Source: Diphasiastrum complanatum (taxonomy: Eukaryota > Streptophyta > Lycopodiopsida > Lycopodiales > Lycopodiaceae). Taken from it: a stretch of 64,000 bases of DNA. The position numbers were made by a program, and so were the translations under genes. The stretch spans positions 33,301,683 through 33,365,682 of the forward strand of contig CM055101.1 in assembly GCA_029204225.1 (NCBI GenBank), given 5' to 3'. Numbering within the stretch: position 1 is the stretch's first letter; each line of letters opens with the position of its first letter. Positions 11,943 through 23,689 of this stretch are shown piece by piece. The notes under the pieces were generated by a model. That model saw nothing but the letters and a program-made list of their open reading frames with translations. It searched no databases and was not told the origin of the DNA.

Positions 11943-12345
11943 ATGCACTCGGCAAGCCTTGAAGATTCTTGGTGTCACATCCTACAACTGGTCAACACTT
12001 ACTCAACCAACGATTGGGCTATCCTCATCGACTTCACACGAGCCTTGAACCAATTTTTGAATAATGCGGCTAATTCTCCAGATCCTATCATTTTGAAAGC
12101 CTATTTCAACATGGAGACTCTCTTGATGGCTGCCAAGGTCGAAATTTGCTGGAACCTATGTTTCGACCAATATTGTTCAATCCAAATAAATCCTTCAAAT
12201 CAACAACGATAAAAATTAGATCCCACTATTGTCTCTCAACTACTTCCTTTTTCAACATTGTGGTTGGAACAATGGTATATGATGGGTTTTCCTGGCAACA
12301 TGCAGCCATCATTCGATCTAATCTGATCGCAATTGCTCACACTTA
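11943..12345 (+). pseudogene. Orphan reading frame, faint likeness to the frame at 21503-22009
   Basis: An 89-residue open stretch with a shifted continuation (66 residues) contains IDFTRAL, SPDPIILKAYF and KVEICWNLCFD. The 168-aa minus-strand frame at 21503-22009 shows VDFHRAF, SLDPTVRQSTIF and IRTRWDDCFP with similar spacing. The likeness is weak and by eye. If real, both derive from one unrecognised, probably transposon-borne, protein family. Confidence 0.2.
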
Positions 12346-14010
12346 GCTCTTTGTGGTCCCAATTTGTCAAGCTTGTTATCATGTGTCATAAGCAGAATTG
12401 TGACACTGACGATGCAAAGGAAAAACATATTGAGCAAAACCCTTCCCTTGAAGTAGAATTCCAACAATACATCCATTTTTGTCTTGAACAGGCCAGCTAC
12501 TATTAATCACCATAGTATCGAGAAAATCTCTCAATAGTGTGCTTGTCATTATTATTATTGTTGTTTATTTATTTTCTTTACAACTATTTTCTGTCATATA
12601 TAACTCCATTTTTTCTCCGTTCCAATTTGAGTATTCTTGGCAATTTTATTTCATTTTATTTTTTGATTTTTTTGTATGCCATTTTTCATTTGCTATTCCC
12701 TTCTATTCTCATTCTCTCCTCAATTCATGACACCTAAAGGTTTACATCACCATAAATTCAAGCATTCACCAACGTCGCTGCATAGGTCCCTGCCAAGGGA
12801 CTATCACCAAATTCATATGGGAGGCACGTTATAAGATTTTCACAATAATCTTTTAAAAGGTTTCAGCTATTGTTGAATCAATTACAAAATTACAAACCCC
12901 AAAACTACTGAGAGCATTGACGAATGAATAATAGCGGTAGTTCTAGAATTTATATATAATGGGAGCAATCCATCATAAGAAAGTTGTCAATTGAATAACA
13001 AGTTGGGTGCCTCACAACTCAATCCTACAAAAGCATAGCCGGGTCAAAAAGGTGCACGAAAGTGCAAATATGAGACTACCAATGCTATCAAGTCAAACAC
13101 CATTAAATGGTGTAGTGTACTCTCAAGCCAAAGGTGTGAGAAATAATGGCAGACTAGCTCTCAATGGATGGACCCAAATTCAAAATCTGACATGAGTAGT
13201 TAAAAATGAATCTAATCTAAAAGATTTTTTGTGCAAAACAAATTGTTATGGCACATGGTTTTGAGTCCCTTAAATCCTAACTAGTATTGTCTATAAAAGG
13301 GCATGTGAAACCATTTTGTAAACACCTTTGTATCATTTTGAGAGAATAGAGATTGAGAGAGAAATTTTCTCCTCCTCTTACATAATTTTGGCAAAGGCTC
13401 TCTTATTTTCCTTGTATTTGATCATCTATGGATGTTGAATGCTTGTATTTTTTTGTTAATCATGCTATCACATTGAAACTCAACCATTAGCACAAGCATT
13501 CTCCACATTTAGTTTACAAAACTAATATCCATAACATCCATATCAAAAAACAAAAGTGTTACATTCATAAATTCTAAGATGTAATCCTTAATATTCGTAG
13601 GTAGGACTTTGAATACATTGTTAACTTCTCTTGAAAAGATCAATCTCAAGAGGAGAAGATCTAGAGCCATAGATGCTTACATAAAACAAAAGATAAAAAG
13701 AGAGAAAGAGAAGAAAAGAACAAATCAAGTCTTAGAAATGCACCATTTCACTTTCGTGACAACCTTAGTTGCCTGAATTTCCACTTCTAGATAAATCTAC
13801 CCTCTCCTCATTGGATTGAAACCCATACTAGAATTGTAGATTCAAACTTGTCTAAAAGTCTCGTTCATAACCCGAAGGGAAGACGCATAAAAATGGAACT
13901 ACAAATTGTCGAATCACTAGCATCGGTTCTAATGACCTAAGACAAATTTAAATCTGTGATCTATAAGATAGGAGTTGAAACAATCATTCCTTTGAGCTTC
14001 TCAAAACATT
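12346..14010. other. No gene; possible plus-strand LTR piece near 13.27-13.5 kb
   Basis: The segment gtctataaaagggcatgtg (13290) followed by a short leader and a T-rich stretch ending in a TTGTATTTGATC-like region looks like an LTR U3/R/U5 succession, but no primer site, polypurine tract or partner repeat was found. The rest is AT-rich without recognisable coding sequence. Confidence 0.3.
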
Positions 14011-14019
14011 GGTTCAGTT

Positions 14020-14850
14020 ATTCATTTCATTCAATAGATGGACAAGATTGACCTCTTTTCTTTTTCTTGTTAACTTTGTCTTTTTTCAAATTATGAAGAG
14101 GCGCTGCAACTTTTGCATAACCTCTATAGATCTCCAAAAAGAAATTGTACAACCAAAAAAAAAATTTAACTTCTCTAACTATTTTCAGTATCAACCACTC
14201 AACCACAACTTTGATCTTATCTTCGTTTATCTTCAACCCTTTAGAGGTGATCGTATGACCAATATATACTAGTTCGTGATTGAAGATTTCACACTTGGAC
14301 TCTTTAGCATAAAAATTTTCTCTTTTGAAAATCTCAAGACAATCTTGATATCATTCACATGCTACCATAAATGAGGATATTATCTAAGACTATAACTAAG
14401 AATTGACCAGATACAGATGGAAAATATCATTTATCATCTGTTGAAATGTCACAAGTGCATTGTTAACTCAAATGAGAGCACTAAGAACATATGTTGAAAT
14501 GTCACAAGTGCATTTGTTAACTCAAATGAGAGCACTAAGAACTCATGGTGTTCGAATCTTGTTCAAAAGCCAATCTTTTGCACAACGCTTGGATGGATTC
14601 TAATTTGATGATATGAAAGTTTTGAGATCTTTTTCTGTGAAGTATTTAGCTCCACCCAATTGATCTACTAGATCATCCATCCTAGGCAATGGATATTTAT
14701 TCTCAATAATTACTTTATATAACCCTTTGTAATCCACACATCCAAAAGCTTCCATTTTTCTTTGCTTTGAGAAGAACAAGAGCACCCCGAAGTGATTTGC
14801 TATGGCTTCATGGATGCCACCCTATGGAATCATAGGCTTTTAATGACATC
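14020..14850 (-). pseudogene. Ty3-gypsy reverse transcriptase, decayed
   Basis: On the minus strand from about 14830: GVLLFFSKQRKMEAFGCVDY, then YKVIIENKYPLPRMDDLVDQ and GAKYFTEKDL (the [44 protein letters not shown] block of gypsy RT). Further on, NFYAKESKCEIFNHELVYIGH (about 14310-14250) and ETKxxVVVEWLILKIVREVK ... GYAKVAAPLHNLKKD (to about 14050) match the KLYAKxSKCEFF...FLGHxIS and post-RT connection. The YxDD-containing middle is replaced by a frame-shifted stretch holding a 53-bp duplication. It lies downstream, on the minus strand, of an RNase H-integrase piece, the reverse of normal pol order. Confidence 0.8.
14439..14545. repeat. 53-bp tandem duplication inside gypsy RT relic
   Basis: The unit tgttgaaatgtcacaagtgc... 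occurs at 14439-14491 and 14492-14545 with one inserted t in the second copy and almost no other change. It duplicates the NAxVTFQ-like segment on the minus strand and shifts the frame. Confidence 0.95.
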
Positions 14851-14939
14851 ATCGAAAGATTGAAGCACATTTTCCTTGCATTCATTTTGATAATATGTTA
14901 GCAAAACTGATGAACTGACAAAGAGTAAGTTTAGAATCG

Positions 14940-15960
14940 AACGATGGAATCTTATTTCACAAATTTATAAACTTGGAGATAGATGTCCAAACTCTTTGTT
15001 CCCATGCCACATGCTATTGGACTAACAGGTCCAACAAAATCAATACCCCATTTGTGAAATGTGTCACTTTCAAGTATTGGAGTAAGGAGATTGTGGTCAG
15101 TTTTTTTGGTATTCTTTGCGCTTTGACAAACATTGCAAACTTTTATATAAGCATAAGTGTCTTTGAATAGGGTTGGCCACCAAAATCTTGCCAGAAGAAT
15201 TGCCTAGCAATAGCATCGGAGGTAAAATGTCCAATACCCTCGTGTGTCAAAGCAATAATCTATCGGACTTCAAACTCATGTGTTCAACGACGTGTAATAC
15301 AGTCAACACCTAGGTTATATAATTGTCCTGCAATAAGATGATATGACAAAGATTTCATGATGAGTTTTATTTTTTGCGGTTTCGTCAACTGAGGATCTAT
15401 TTCCTCAGTGGCTAGATATTTTGTGATATCATCTGCCCATAACGGAGTCACATCTATATAAAATAGACACGCATTTGGTAACTCATCGTTTATTGGCTCA
15501 TCAAATGCTTCAACATTGGGTAATCGTGAAAGATGATCAGCCAAACAATGTTATGATCCCCTTCGAATAACAACTCGAAAGTTGAATTCTAAAAGAATAA
15601 ACAACCATCATGCAATTTGTCCTATTTTGCATGGTTTATTCAATAGATAAAGAAGAGCATGATGGTCGGTATAGAAAACAAAAAGATGGCCTAGCAAATA
15701 ATGTCAAAATTGTTGAACAACATAGACCATTGCTAATGCTTCTCTGTCTATAGTGAAATAATTAACCTCAGTTGGAACCAGCTAACGGCTTAGGAAACGA
15801 ATTGGGAAATCCTTTTCAAATTCTCTGGGTTGCATTAAAATAGCACCAATGACATACTTACTAGTGTCCGTATGCACATGGAACTTTTGATTATAATCAG
15901 GCACACGAAGAATGGGTGCGGTGACTAAGATAATGTAACTTAGTTTGTCCGATGACTCTA
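14940..15960 (-). pseudogene. Ty3-gypsy RNase H - integrase fragment, decayed
   Basis: On the minus strand, from 15910: VPDYNQKFHVHTDTSKYVIG (start of RNase H), LVPTEVNYFTIDREALAMVY (15780-15720), GHLFVFYTDHHALLYLLNK, then ADHLSRLPN at 15540. An open 86-residue stretch (15544-15284) leads into the integrase zinc-binding region (YAYIKVCNVCQSAKNTKK) and the start of the catalytic core (FHKWGIDFVGPVSP, about 15050-15010). Beyond that the core breaks off. Typical plant gypsy pol; stops occur, for example within the FNFRVV segment. The integrase here ends about 100 bp before the unrelated start of an RT fragment. Confidence 0.8.
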
Positions 15961-18900
15961 AATGATTATAATGCTTTAATATAAATGAGAATTGGCTACA
16001 TCAACATCGAGTGATTGAGGTGCAACGTTTGAAGTAGTTTTGATATGAGATATGGCATGAATATTCATGAAAATATGAGTAATTTTGGTGCTAATCAGAG
16101 TAGTAAACTTGTTGTAGTAATATGTACATGTTGTTTGATGTGGTTTGGCGCTACCTTGTCATACCATGGAGCATAAAAGAGCATGTAACTCTACAATGTT
16201 AGTAGGTTCAATTTTAGATGAGTGTCATCCTCAAGGATGTTAACACAAAGGCTTGTATCCTCTCTATTTCTGGCATCATGAAAATCGGATAACTAAAGTG
16301 GCATTTAACAAGTACTTGCAATCCATGGACCAAGGATATAGGCTCGTACACTAGATAAAAAAGATTCTTTAATGGATTGCAAAAAAGAGTTAGTAAGCAT
16401 TGTAGTTATGAGATTGTGTGTTGATAATCAAGGAACTTTGTGAATAGATAAGAAAGCTCTATGAACCTATCAAAATAGCTAGAGAGTATCAGTACATTGC
16501 AGGTTGCTATCGACTTCTTATAAATTCCATCATGGAACCTCTAATAAACCACTACAAAGAGACCAAATTACATGTACCAACATTGTTGGAACTAGTGACT
16601 TTGAATTCCCACCACCCAATACATTAAAAGTAGCTCGTGTAGGTGACATCTTGATAGCATTTGTTGGTATCAAATAAGAAAGATGGCAAAGTGGCGAGAA
16701 ACAATTAGTTATATTCTGGGAGAGCCTTGATGACAATTTCTTAGTATGACATCATATCTTTAGTGTGCAATAGGTAATTTGCCAATGAGTATTTAAGGTG
16801 GTTCACCTACATCATTTTTGTGCACCTTTATTGAAATTGTAAGTTGTGCAATATTGGTGATGTGCGCCATTTAAATGGGGCTAGGGTGCACCAGTTTGAT
16901 ATCCCCAAAAATATGAGTTTTTAATGCACGTTGCTTTAAAAGTTCCAGGCATTATTCTAAGGACATAAAGGGAGTGGGCGTATGCTTTTTTAAGCATATG
17001 CTTTTGGGTAGAGCCCCTCAAAAGCCTAAATCCCTATGTCCAATTTGCACCCCACACAAAAATCTTTGGCTTTCATATCAATTACATACATAGGTTATAT
17101 GGACATGAGACTTATAGATATTATGACTCTATATGGAAGGCCTTTTCCCACAAGCTTTGTCTAGAATATATCAAATCAATGTATGCATGTTGCAAAACTC
17201 TTTTGATCATCTTTACCTTTCAAATTGCAAGGAATGATTTATTAGGTGAATTTTTTTGGGCTTGAACTTGAATGAACACATGCCAAAAACATGGCTCTCA
17301 AAAGAAAGAGCACTAGAGGCTAAAAAACGAAAATTTTGTGGATACTCTTGATACTATGTTTTTTTTTAAGGGAATGAAAGAAATATGCTAGATTGAGAAA
17401 AGGATAAAATAAGAGCATGACTTCATGAGAGGATGGTTCTCCAATGGACTTAAAATTTGAAGGGCATATCCTCGTGTTCAAATGAATCTATGAAAGCATT
17501 GGTCAAGCTCTCCAATATATTTGGAATTTAAAAGGCATATCCTCCTTTTATTAAAAGATCTTGGTATGCTACCCATATCTTGTCATTCAAATGAAAGATG
17601 TTATAAGTTATGAATCCCTAATAACATGTTTACAGGTAGATCTCGAGTTTTGACTATTGCTCACTAAGAATTGGAAAAATCTATCAAACAATCAACTATT
17701 CTCAAAATTTAATCAGGAGCGATTGGCACAAAACCCAAAGGGGTTCACCTTTTTTCTCAGATTTTCATCAAGCCCAAGTAAAAAAAAACTGACAAAGATA
17801 AACAGGCCAATTGTGAAACTAACCTTGTATCAATCTCTCGAAATCTATTCATTTGTTTGTTATAAATTTTAGATTTTAAGGTTCTATTCTGGCCTTTAAC
17901 TGACTTCATCTAACTCAGCAACGCTGAAAATCGCCCACGTCGTTGGTCAAAAAGAGAAACAATCGCCCGTGTCAAGGTCCAAGGAGAGTAAATGCTAAAA
18001 CAGCAGCACAGATTCTCCAAAAAATGAAAACGACTGTCCATATCACTGGAGCAGTGGAGCTGGTGACTGGTCTATAGTCTACTACCGATCTCTGCTGAAT
18101 GCGGATTCTCTGAAACGGTATCAGATATGATTGAGATTTCTGTATTCCAGGAGACAGGATGACAGGGTTACGCAGCCAACCTGACGGCCGACAACTCACC
18201 GGTCTCCACCCCTTAATAGACCACTCATCATGATTCATTATTAAAGGCAGTCAGTCTAGACTCTACAGAGGCAGCAGCTACGAGCTATGAAATTATGAAT
18301 CTACCCATTCACAAATCATGATCCATCCATTCCTAGGCTACAAGTAGTCCCTTCTCTTGGCGAACTCGCCGACCGCCTCCATGTGTGCATATAATTAGGC
18401 GCCTTCCTGCCTTTCCCTCTCTGTCTGACCTGGTCGGCCATGGCATGTTACTTCTTCAATACCCGTATTCATAATGAATACCTTCACACAATTATTAATA
18501 ACTGCCGTACCTCGTAGGTAATGCTTTACCAAACTCAAAGTTGTAGGTCTAGACCCTTCATTATTAGGTATGTTGTACCTTCTTTATATTCCTTCAATGC
18601 TATTGCTAGTAACTAGTTATTAAGACCCTTTTGGGTGTCAAAGGCCTTTTTGCCCCTCAGAGAAAAGGCAAAAAGTCTTACACTGTGTTAAATTTTAATT
18701 GAATGGTACAACTTTATAAGTACCCTTTCAATTTGAGAGCTAATTTTCAAGAGTCAGGTAGTAGTGACTAGTCCATCTTTAAATTTAAAGGGGGTTCTTT
18801 CTCAAAATAAAACACAATTTGTTTAAAAATTAAAGGAAAAATCACACTTGTCATTTGAAAGTTAAAACTTAGCCTTGCATTTTGATGGCTGTATTGATCA

Positions 18901-19212
18901 TCAAAAGACATTTTGACTCTAAAATACAAGCTTTCTAAAAATTTGGCCATCATCATTTTGACATGTGCCTTTGTTTTTTTTTACTTGTATAGATTCACAA
19001 AAATATATATTATACACATCATTTGAAACTTTAGAAAAAATTCAAGTACAAACTTTCACATTCATGATTCAATTTTCAGCCCTTCGAACTTGGCTGCTCA
19101 TCCCCATCATTAATTATAAGGGATCTCAATCCTCTGAAGAAGCAAGTAATAAATATAAATAGTACAATTGTTGAAATCCACATGTTATCCCTTTATTTTC
19201 AGATTTGTAGAT
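15961..19212. other. No recognisable gene
   Basis: AT-rich sequence with scattered short frames. A short palindromic word gcatatgc sits at 16996-17003. Between 17450 and 17545 two lines read (a/t)atttgaaaggcatatcct-like phrases that recur near 58960. The interval 17.9-18.5 kb is less AT-rich and contains a chance 88-residue minus frame without recognised features. Confidence 0.5.
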
Positions 19213-19220
19213 ATTTTAAT

Positions 19221-19415
19221 GAGTGCTCGAGACACCTTTTTCGAGTTATCCTCAAAAAACCTGCAATTTATAAAACTTCTCAGTTTTTTGAAGACCTTTT
19301 TACTTATAAAAAGGTATATATGGTTGTATTAAAAATCGTCAAACATTTGTTGATGTTGGTTTTTGAGAAAACTTGTCAACTCCATTCTTATAATTGCCGA
19401 TTTTCTCCAGCACTG
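19221..19415. mobile_element. Small hAT-type MITE, family A, copy 1
   Basis: Flanked by attttaat (19213-19220) and atttcaat (19416-19423), an 8-bp target-site duplication with one change. The left end reads gagtgctcgagacacc and the right end, reverse-complemented, cagtgctggagaaaatcgg, so the termini are inverted repeats of the agtgct type. The interior (cagttttttgaagac, aaaaggtatatatg, ttgagaaaac, ttgccgatt) is shared with the elements at 51119-51310 and, more weakly, 53179-53355. At 195 bp it carries no protein and would need a transposase in trans. Confidence 0.8.
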
Positions 19416-19534
19416 ATTTCAATATTTCACGAATCAAACTTCAAAATCAATTAGTTTTACTTATAAACTAGCAAAGTCTGTTTGCCGATAGCGGCCAACC
19501 AATGGTATGTGTGTGCACGTGGAGTGCGTGCAGC

Positions 19535-19535
<1 letters not shown>

Positions 19536-19602
<67 letters not shown>
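19536..19602. repeat. (GA)n microsatellite
   Basis: About 33 GA units. A second run of 32 units at 19699-19763 follows after a pyrimidine-rich spacer. Confidence 0.98.
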
Positions 19603-19606
<4 letters not shown>

Positions 19607-19695
19607 CCCTACGCCCCCTCCCTTTCCCTGTGCTTGCCCTTGTGCACTCCCTACGCCCTCCCAACGCGCCCTTCATGCATCTCCTCCCTTTCCCT

Positions 19696-19698
<3 letters not shown>

Positions 19699-19759
<61 letters not shown>

Positions 19760-19763
19760 GAGA
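19699..19763. repeat. (GA)n microsatellite
   Basis: About 32 GA units with one GATA interruption near 19754. Confidence 0.98.
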
Positions 19764-20066
19764 ATGTGGGCAATGATAGACAAAAAGGGTTTTGTCTATC
19801 CTCAGTGGTCCACGTTTGTCCTAAAATTTATTTGAAGGGCATTTGAAGTGCATTTGAAATGCTGGAAAATGACATATGCATTTAGAAATTCTAGAGAGAA
19901 CATGTGACTTTAGAAATTCATAGAAAGAGAAGTTTCTAAAAAGAGAGAAAGGTATAAAAGGGCAAGAGAGAAAAGAAGAGGCTTGCATCATGATAAAGAG
20001 AGAGAGGCGCTGCTTTTTTATTTTAGGGTTTTTTTAGGTTTCAGAGGAAAAATAACAATAATGTGA

Positions 20067-20205
<139 letters not shown>

Positions 20206-20916
20206 GTGACATAGGGGGGAGTAGGCATGACATAGGGAGAGAAAGAGAGGAGAGTGATCAGTGAGGGAGAGTAGGTGTGACATAGGTTTGATCACTCTTT
20301 CTCTCTCAAATATTTTTAAGTATATAGATGCTAAATTTTAAAATTATGTTCTATCCTTTTACCAAATTCATAGAGATCTTGTGGGGTTTTAGAAAGTTAG
20401 TTCTAAATTTTTTTAATGAACATTGACAAGGATAGAAAATTGTATTGTAATTCATGTACATAAACAATAAACAACAGTCAAATCAAGGGGACACAACTAT
20501 CAAGAGTAGACTCTACAGAGTAAGTGAAAGTTAACATGAAAAGCTCACTTTTCTAAGCTCTTTTGTGAAATCGAACTGAGCTTGTTAGAGTTGTTTATTG
20601 TGGTTGAGAAAGTGCAATCTCAAGACCCACTGTGATTGTTACATAATAGCATCTAATGAGCTTGATGTAAAAAACTTAGGGAAATCCTATGGTCGAATGT
20701 AAATGTTGTATAGGTTTTATCTATTGCTAGTCACCCAAATGGAGGTTAGATAAACCATACAATAAAATTGACAGAAAGCATGTTATAATCGGTATAAAAG
20801 TATTGACCATAGGCACATTTCATTAATATTAAAAAAAGGTAAACATTTGTTCCTCTCGAAAAGCTAACTATAGATTAAAGACTTTTTATAGAGTACAAAG
20901 TGAAATAACGAATAGC

Positions 20917-21240
20917 TTATAGATGAAAGAGATTATCAACCTCCTTAAAAAGAAGCCAGGGGGAGATGACATAATCATGGTTCCCAAATTTCTTGATGTT
21001 TATATGTAACCAAATGTTCCAAAGTGTAATAACTCTAATATATTGCAAAAAAACATTGATAGTTGTATCCTCAAAAGTGATATCGTCCAACAGCATATCA
21101 ATGTGGTAGAACCTCTTGAATCTGACATGAAAGCATGCAATGAAGAGGTCAGTCACTAATTTTCATAGAGGGGTTTGATAATGAAAGAACAAATGTGCCA
21201 CGTCTTCATCTGATTTTAGCATTTAGAGCAGACATGAGAC
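20917..21240 (-). pseudogene. Possible LINE zf-RVT-type C-terminal fragment
   Basis: The 79-residue minus frame contains TLWNIWLHINIKKFGN, like the hxxWxIWxxRNxxxF segment near the end of plant non-LTR retrotransposon ORF2 proteins. Just upstream on the same strand a shifted frame shows CSKCxNQMKTWHICSF, possibly a broken form of the C..C...E(D)xxHLFxxC zinc-binding reverse-transcriptase tail. Only this fragment can be argued, and the match is weak. Confidence 0.3.
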
Positions 21241-21502
21241 AGATTACCTCTATAATTGGTACAAATGTGAAGAAAATGTTGAAGAATCCTAAGACAGAAA
21301 ATTCTATACTTGATAAGTCTGATTTTATGGGTTCGACAAAATCCGGTCTTCTAAAAAATGAGGGGTATCAGAGGTTCCACTTGAAGTTGAACCAAGAAAA
21401 AGTGAAGGACACCTCCTGAATTTACTACTTGGGGCTCTGGTTTGCCTCCCGCTGGATCTTTATCAAGTGATACTAAACTTTTTCCATAAATTCCAAGCAT
21501 GA

Positions 21503-22009
21503 CTAGTTGAAATCACGTGCGTGTAGAAAGAAGCACTTATTCATCCTAGACAACCAATTAGATGATGTCCATAAAATAAACTTTTGCTCCCAAGATCCAA
21601 CCAGCATAGCCGCACAATAATACAGTCTGGCTATTGGCAATTGATATGGAACCTTGTCTGATGCCAATGATAAATTTGGATCAAAACATAGTGCTGGAAA
21701 ACAGTCATCCCATCTTGTCCTTATGGATGCCAATTGAGCCAAATTTTTTGTGAATATAGTTGACTGTCTGACCGTTGGATCTAGTGAAAGGATATATTCT
21801 TGCGCATAGGCTTGAAAGGCCCTATGAAAGTCCACAAAAATATTCCAGTGGAACATCTGATGGATGGCAGGCCAATTTGGTGTGTGGATGGTGATTTTAT
21901 CCAATGCAACACCAGAATCCTTCCATCTATTCTTCTCGGCATTGGTACGTGATAAGGATCCACTCTCAGTTGGTGCAGGTCTCTTGCTGATCGTGCTCTT
22001 TTTTATCAC
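21503..22009 (-). CDS. Unrecognised 168-residue reading frame
   Basis: An uninterrupted minus-strand frame with normal amino-acid composition: Ser/Arg/Lys-rich start, then PNWPAIHQMFHWNIFVDFHR, a segment with IRTRWDDCFPALCFDPN and a hydrophobic LPIARLYYCAAMLVGSW. No known family is recognised. It lies just downstream (minus strand) of a copia gag and zinc-knuckle-like stretch, so it may be extra cargo or unrelated sequence. A faint resemblance to the frame at 11943-12345 is noted there. Start and expression cannot be supported. Confidence 0.3.
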   Translation of the reverse strand: MIKKSTISKRPAPTESGSLSRTNAEKNRWKDSGVALDKITIHTPNWPAIHQMFHWNIFVDFHRAFQAYAQEYILSLDPTVRQSTIFTKNLAQLASIRTRWDDCFPALCFDPNLSLASDKVPYQLPIARLYYCAAMLVGSWEQKFILWTSSNWLSRMNKCFFLHARDFN

Positions 22010-22269
22010 GTTGTGGCTGATCCAGGTCTTTTTTCCTGATCGTGATCTGTTTGATCGAGCTCTTTGTCTGATCGATTAGTCTGTGCGTAGAATGTCGCGA
22101 TGGTGAGTCATGTGTTGATTTCTTCCAAAATCTAGATACCAGGAATTGATATCATGTTGTTCTCCAACTTTGGTCATGAACGCTACTTCATCTTCATCTT
22201 ATAGCTGGATTGAGTGACTGGTAGTTGCTATGTGCTTGTTGTTGGAACTGTTTCTTCTTTTTGTTGTTG

Positions 22270-22800
22270 TATTTCAAAGTTCGGCAGTCTTTGATTTTGT
22301 GGCCAGTCCTCTTATAGTATCTACGGAAGAGTTTCTACACTAGTTGGAACGATGAAGAGGTTGAACTCGATTCTGAACCAGAATTTGGTCAAGTCTACAT
22401 GTTGCTCTTCTTGTCAGTATCACCTGACTTTGTAGATCTCTTGGATCTAAACTTCTGATATTCCGAATATAGAGCTTGAGGATCCGATCCTGATCCTGAG
22501 GAGGATGCAGATCTTCTGATCTCCTCTTGTAGGAGCAGCAAAATTACTCTTGACAGAGTGAGATGCTCCTGGGTCAAAATCGCCATGACCCAGTTTTCGT
22601 AGGCTATAGGTAGACTCGATAATAGAGTCATGAGAGCATTAGAATCTTCTATGACTGAGCCAGTTGCAGTCATTTGCTCCATAAGATTTTTGAAAGTGTT
22701 GAGTTGACTTGAAACACTCTCTGCATCAAATATTCTCAGGGTGAAGAATTTCTTCCTCAAGTGTAGCTTGGAAGTCACATCCCTGCTATCGTAGAGAGTT
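22270..22800 (-). pseudogene. Ty1-copia gag (UBN2-type) fragment
   Basis: On the minus strand, LYDSRDVTSKLHLRKKFFTL, SVSSQLNTFKNLMEQMTATG, LMTLLSSLPIAYENWVMAIL and LTLSRVILLLLQEEIRR follow the UBN2 capsid-like domain of copia gag (LxxLYxxxSxxxKxxLxxxLxxLKM... INxFxxLxxxL... LLSSLPxSYxxxxxxL... LTLExVxxxLxxEExRR). After the frame ends at 22395, a shifted YYKRTGHKIKDCRTLKYNNK resembles a zinc knuckle with one cysteine lost. The first ~100 gag residues are missing: the upstream sequence breaks off at about 22805. Confidence 0.75.
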
Positions 22801-23097
22801 GATAGGATACCATGTCGAAAATCGAGAGGACAGGCAGCGGAAGCTCAAAGCTTTGAGCTTAGGCATGTAGGATTGGAAATGCAACAGTTAGCAGCACAAA
22901 TATTCAAGATGAATCTTTCATACAAAGTCCACAAATGAACAATACAGTAGTGAGACAGAAAATTGCACTCTAACTAATATCAATAGTGAGTACAATTCTT
23001 GAAGTGATTACTTCAGTTTGATTATTGAGCGTGATTACGTTGGCTATAGATAATTCTAATAATAATAATCTTACTTACTTAGCTTGATTCAGTTAGT

Positions 23098-23098
23098 A

Positions 23099-23135
<37 letters not shown>
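23098..23135. repeat. (TA)n microsatellite
   Basis: About 19 TA units. Confidence 0.97.
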
Positions 23136-23137
<2 letters not shown>

Positions 23138-23689
23138 AGTGTCTTAAAAATATCTTACAAGCATTGAATGTTATTTACGCCAGTCTTTGTATATGTACAA
23201 AGTAGGTAACCGCCCTTGGGATATTTAGTTGTCCAGTTGTTTTAGGATTGATGACAGTTTGGCGAAGTCGGTCTGCCACTGTTGCAAAAAACATGAAAAA
23301 CTTGAAGGTGCCTTTGAACAGAGAAAGCATGTAAATCCCGAAGATATGCCTGAAATGGATTTCAAGGCATTTTGGTTAATGTGTCGCATTTTTTCGAAGG
23401 TGCTAAAAATGCGAAGAGGGCGAAAAAAGCAAAGGTGCCTTAAAAATGTTTTAAGCCAAAAACGAACATTGCGAAAACTGCAAAGATCTGAAATATATAG
23501 TCGGCCTTCGACTATTTTTAGGATGCTCATTACTTGAACGATTGTTAAGGCTGAGTAATGAAATCTAACACTTTGGTTCTGCAGATACACACTCCACCTC
23601 TTGCTATTTGGAACTGTTTTGTAGTTTTTACTCAACTAATATTTTGCTCATTTGGACTTTTGGGACTATTGGTACTTGTAGAAGCTTAT

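Noticed and set aside
16661-16676. tggtatcaaataagaa as a primer-binding site
   Set aside because: Only the first eight bases fit and no LTR end or gag follows.
17972-18238. 88-aa minus-strand frame in a less AT-rich segment
   Set aside because: No recognised domain, no splice or start context, no neighbouring coding blocks.
19502-19776. Arg/Glu-repeat frames across (GA)n
   Set aside because: Pure microsatellite translation, two overlapping frames equally open.
22801-22815. gataggataccatg as a primer-binding site for the copia gag at 22.3-22.8 kb
   Set aside because: The gag homology at 22.8 kb already starts ~100 residues into the protein, so a primer site cannot lie there; the resemblance to TGGTATC is coincidental.
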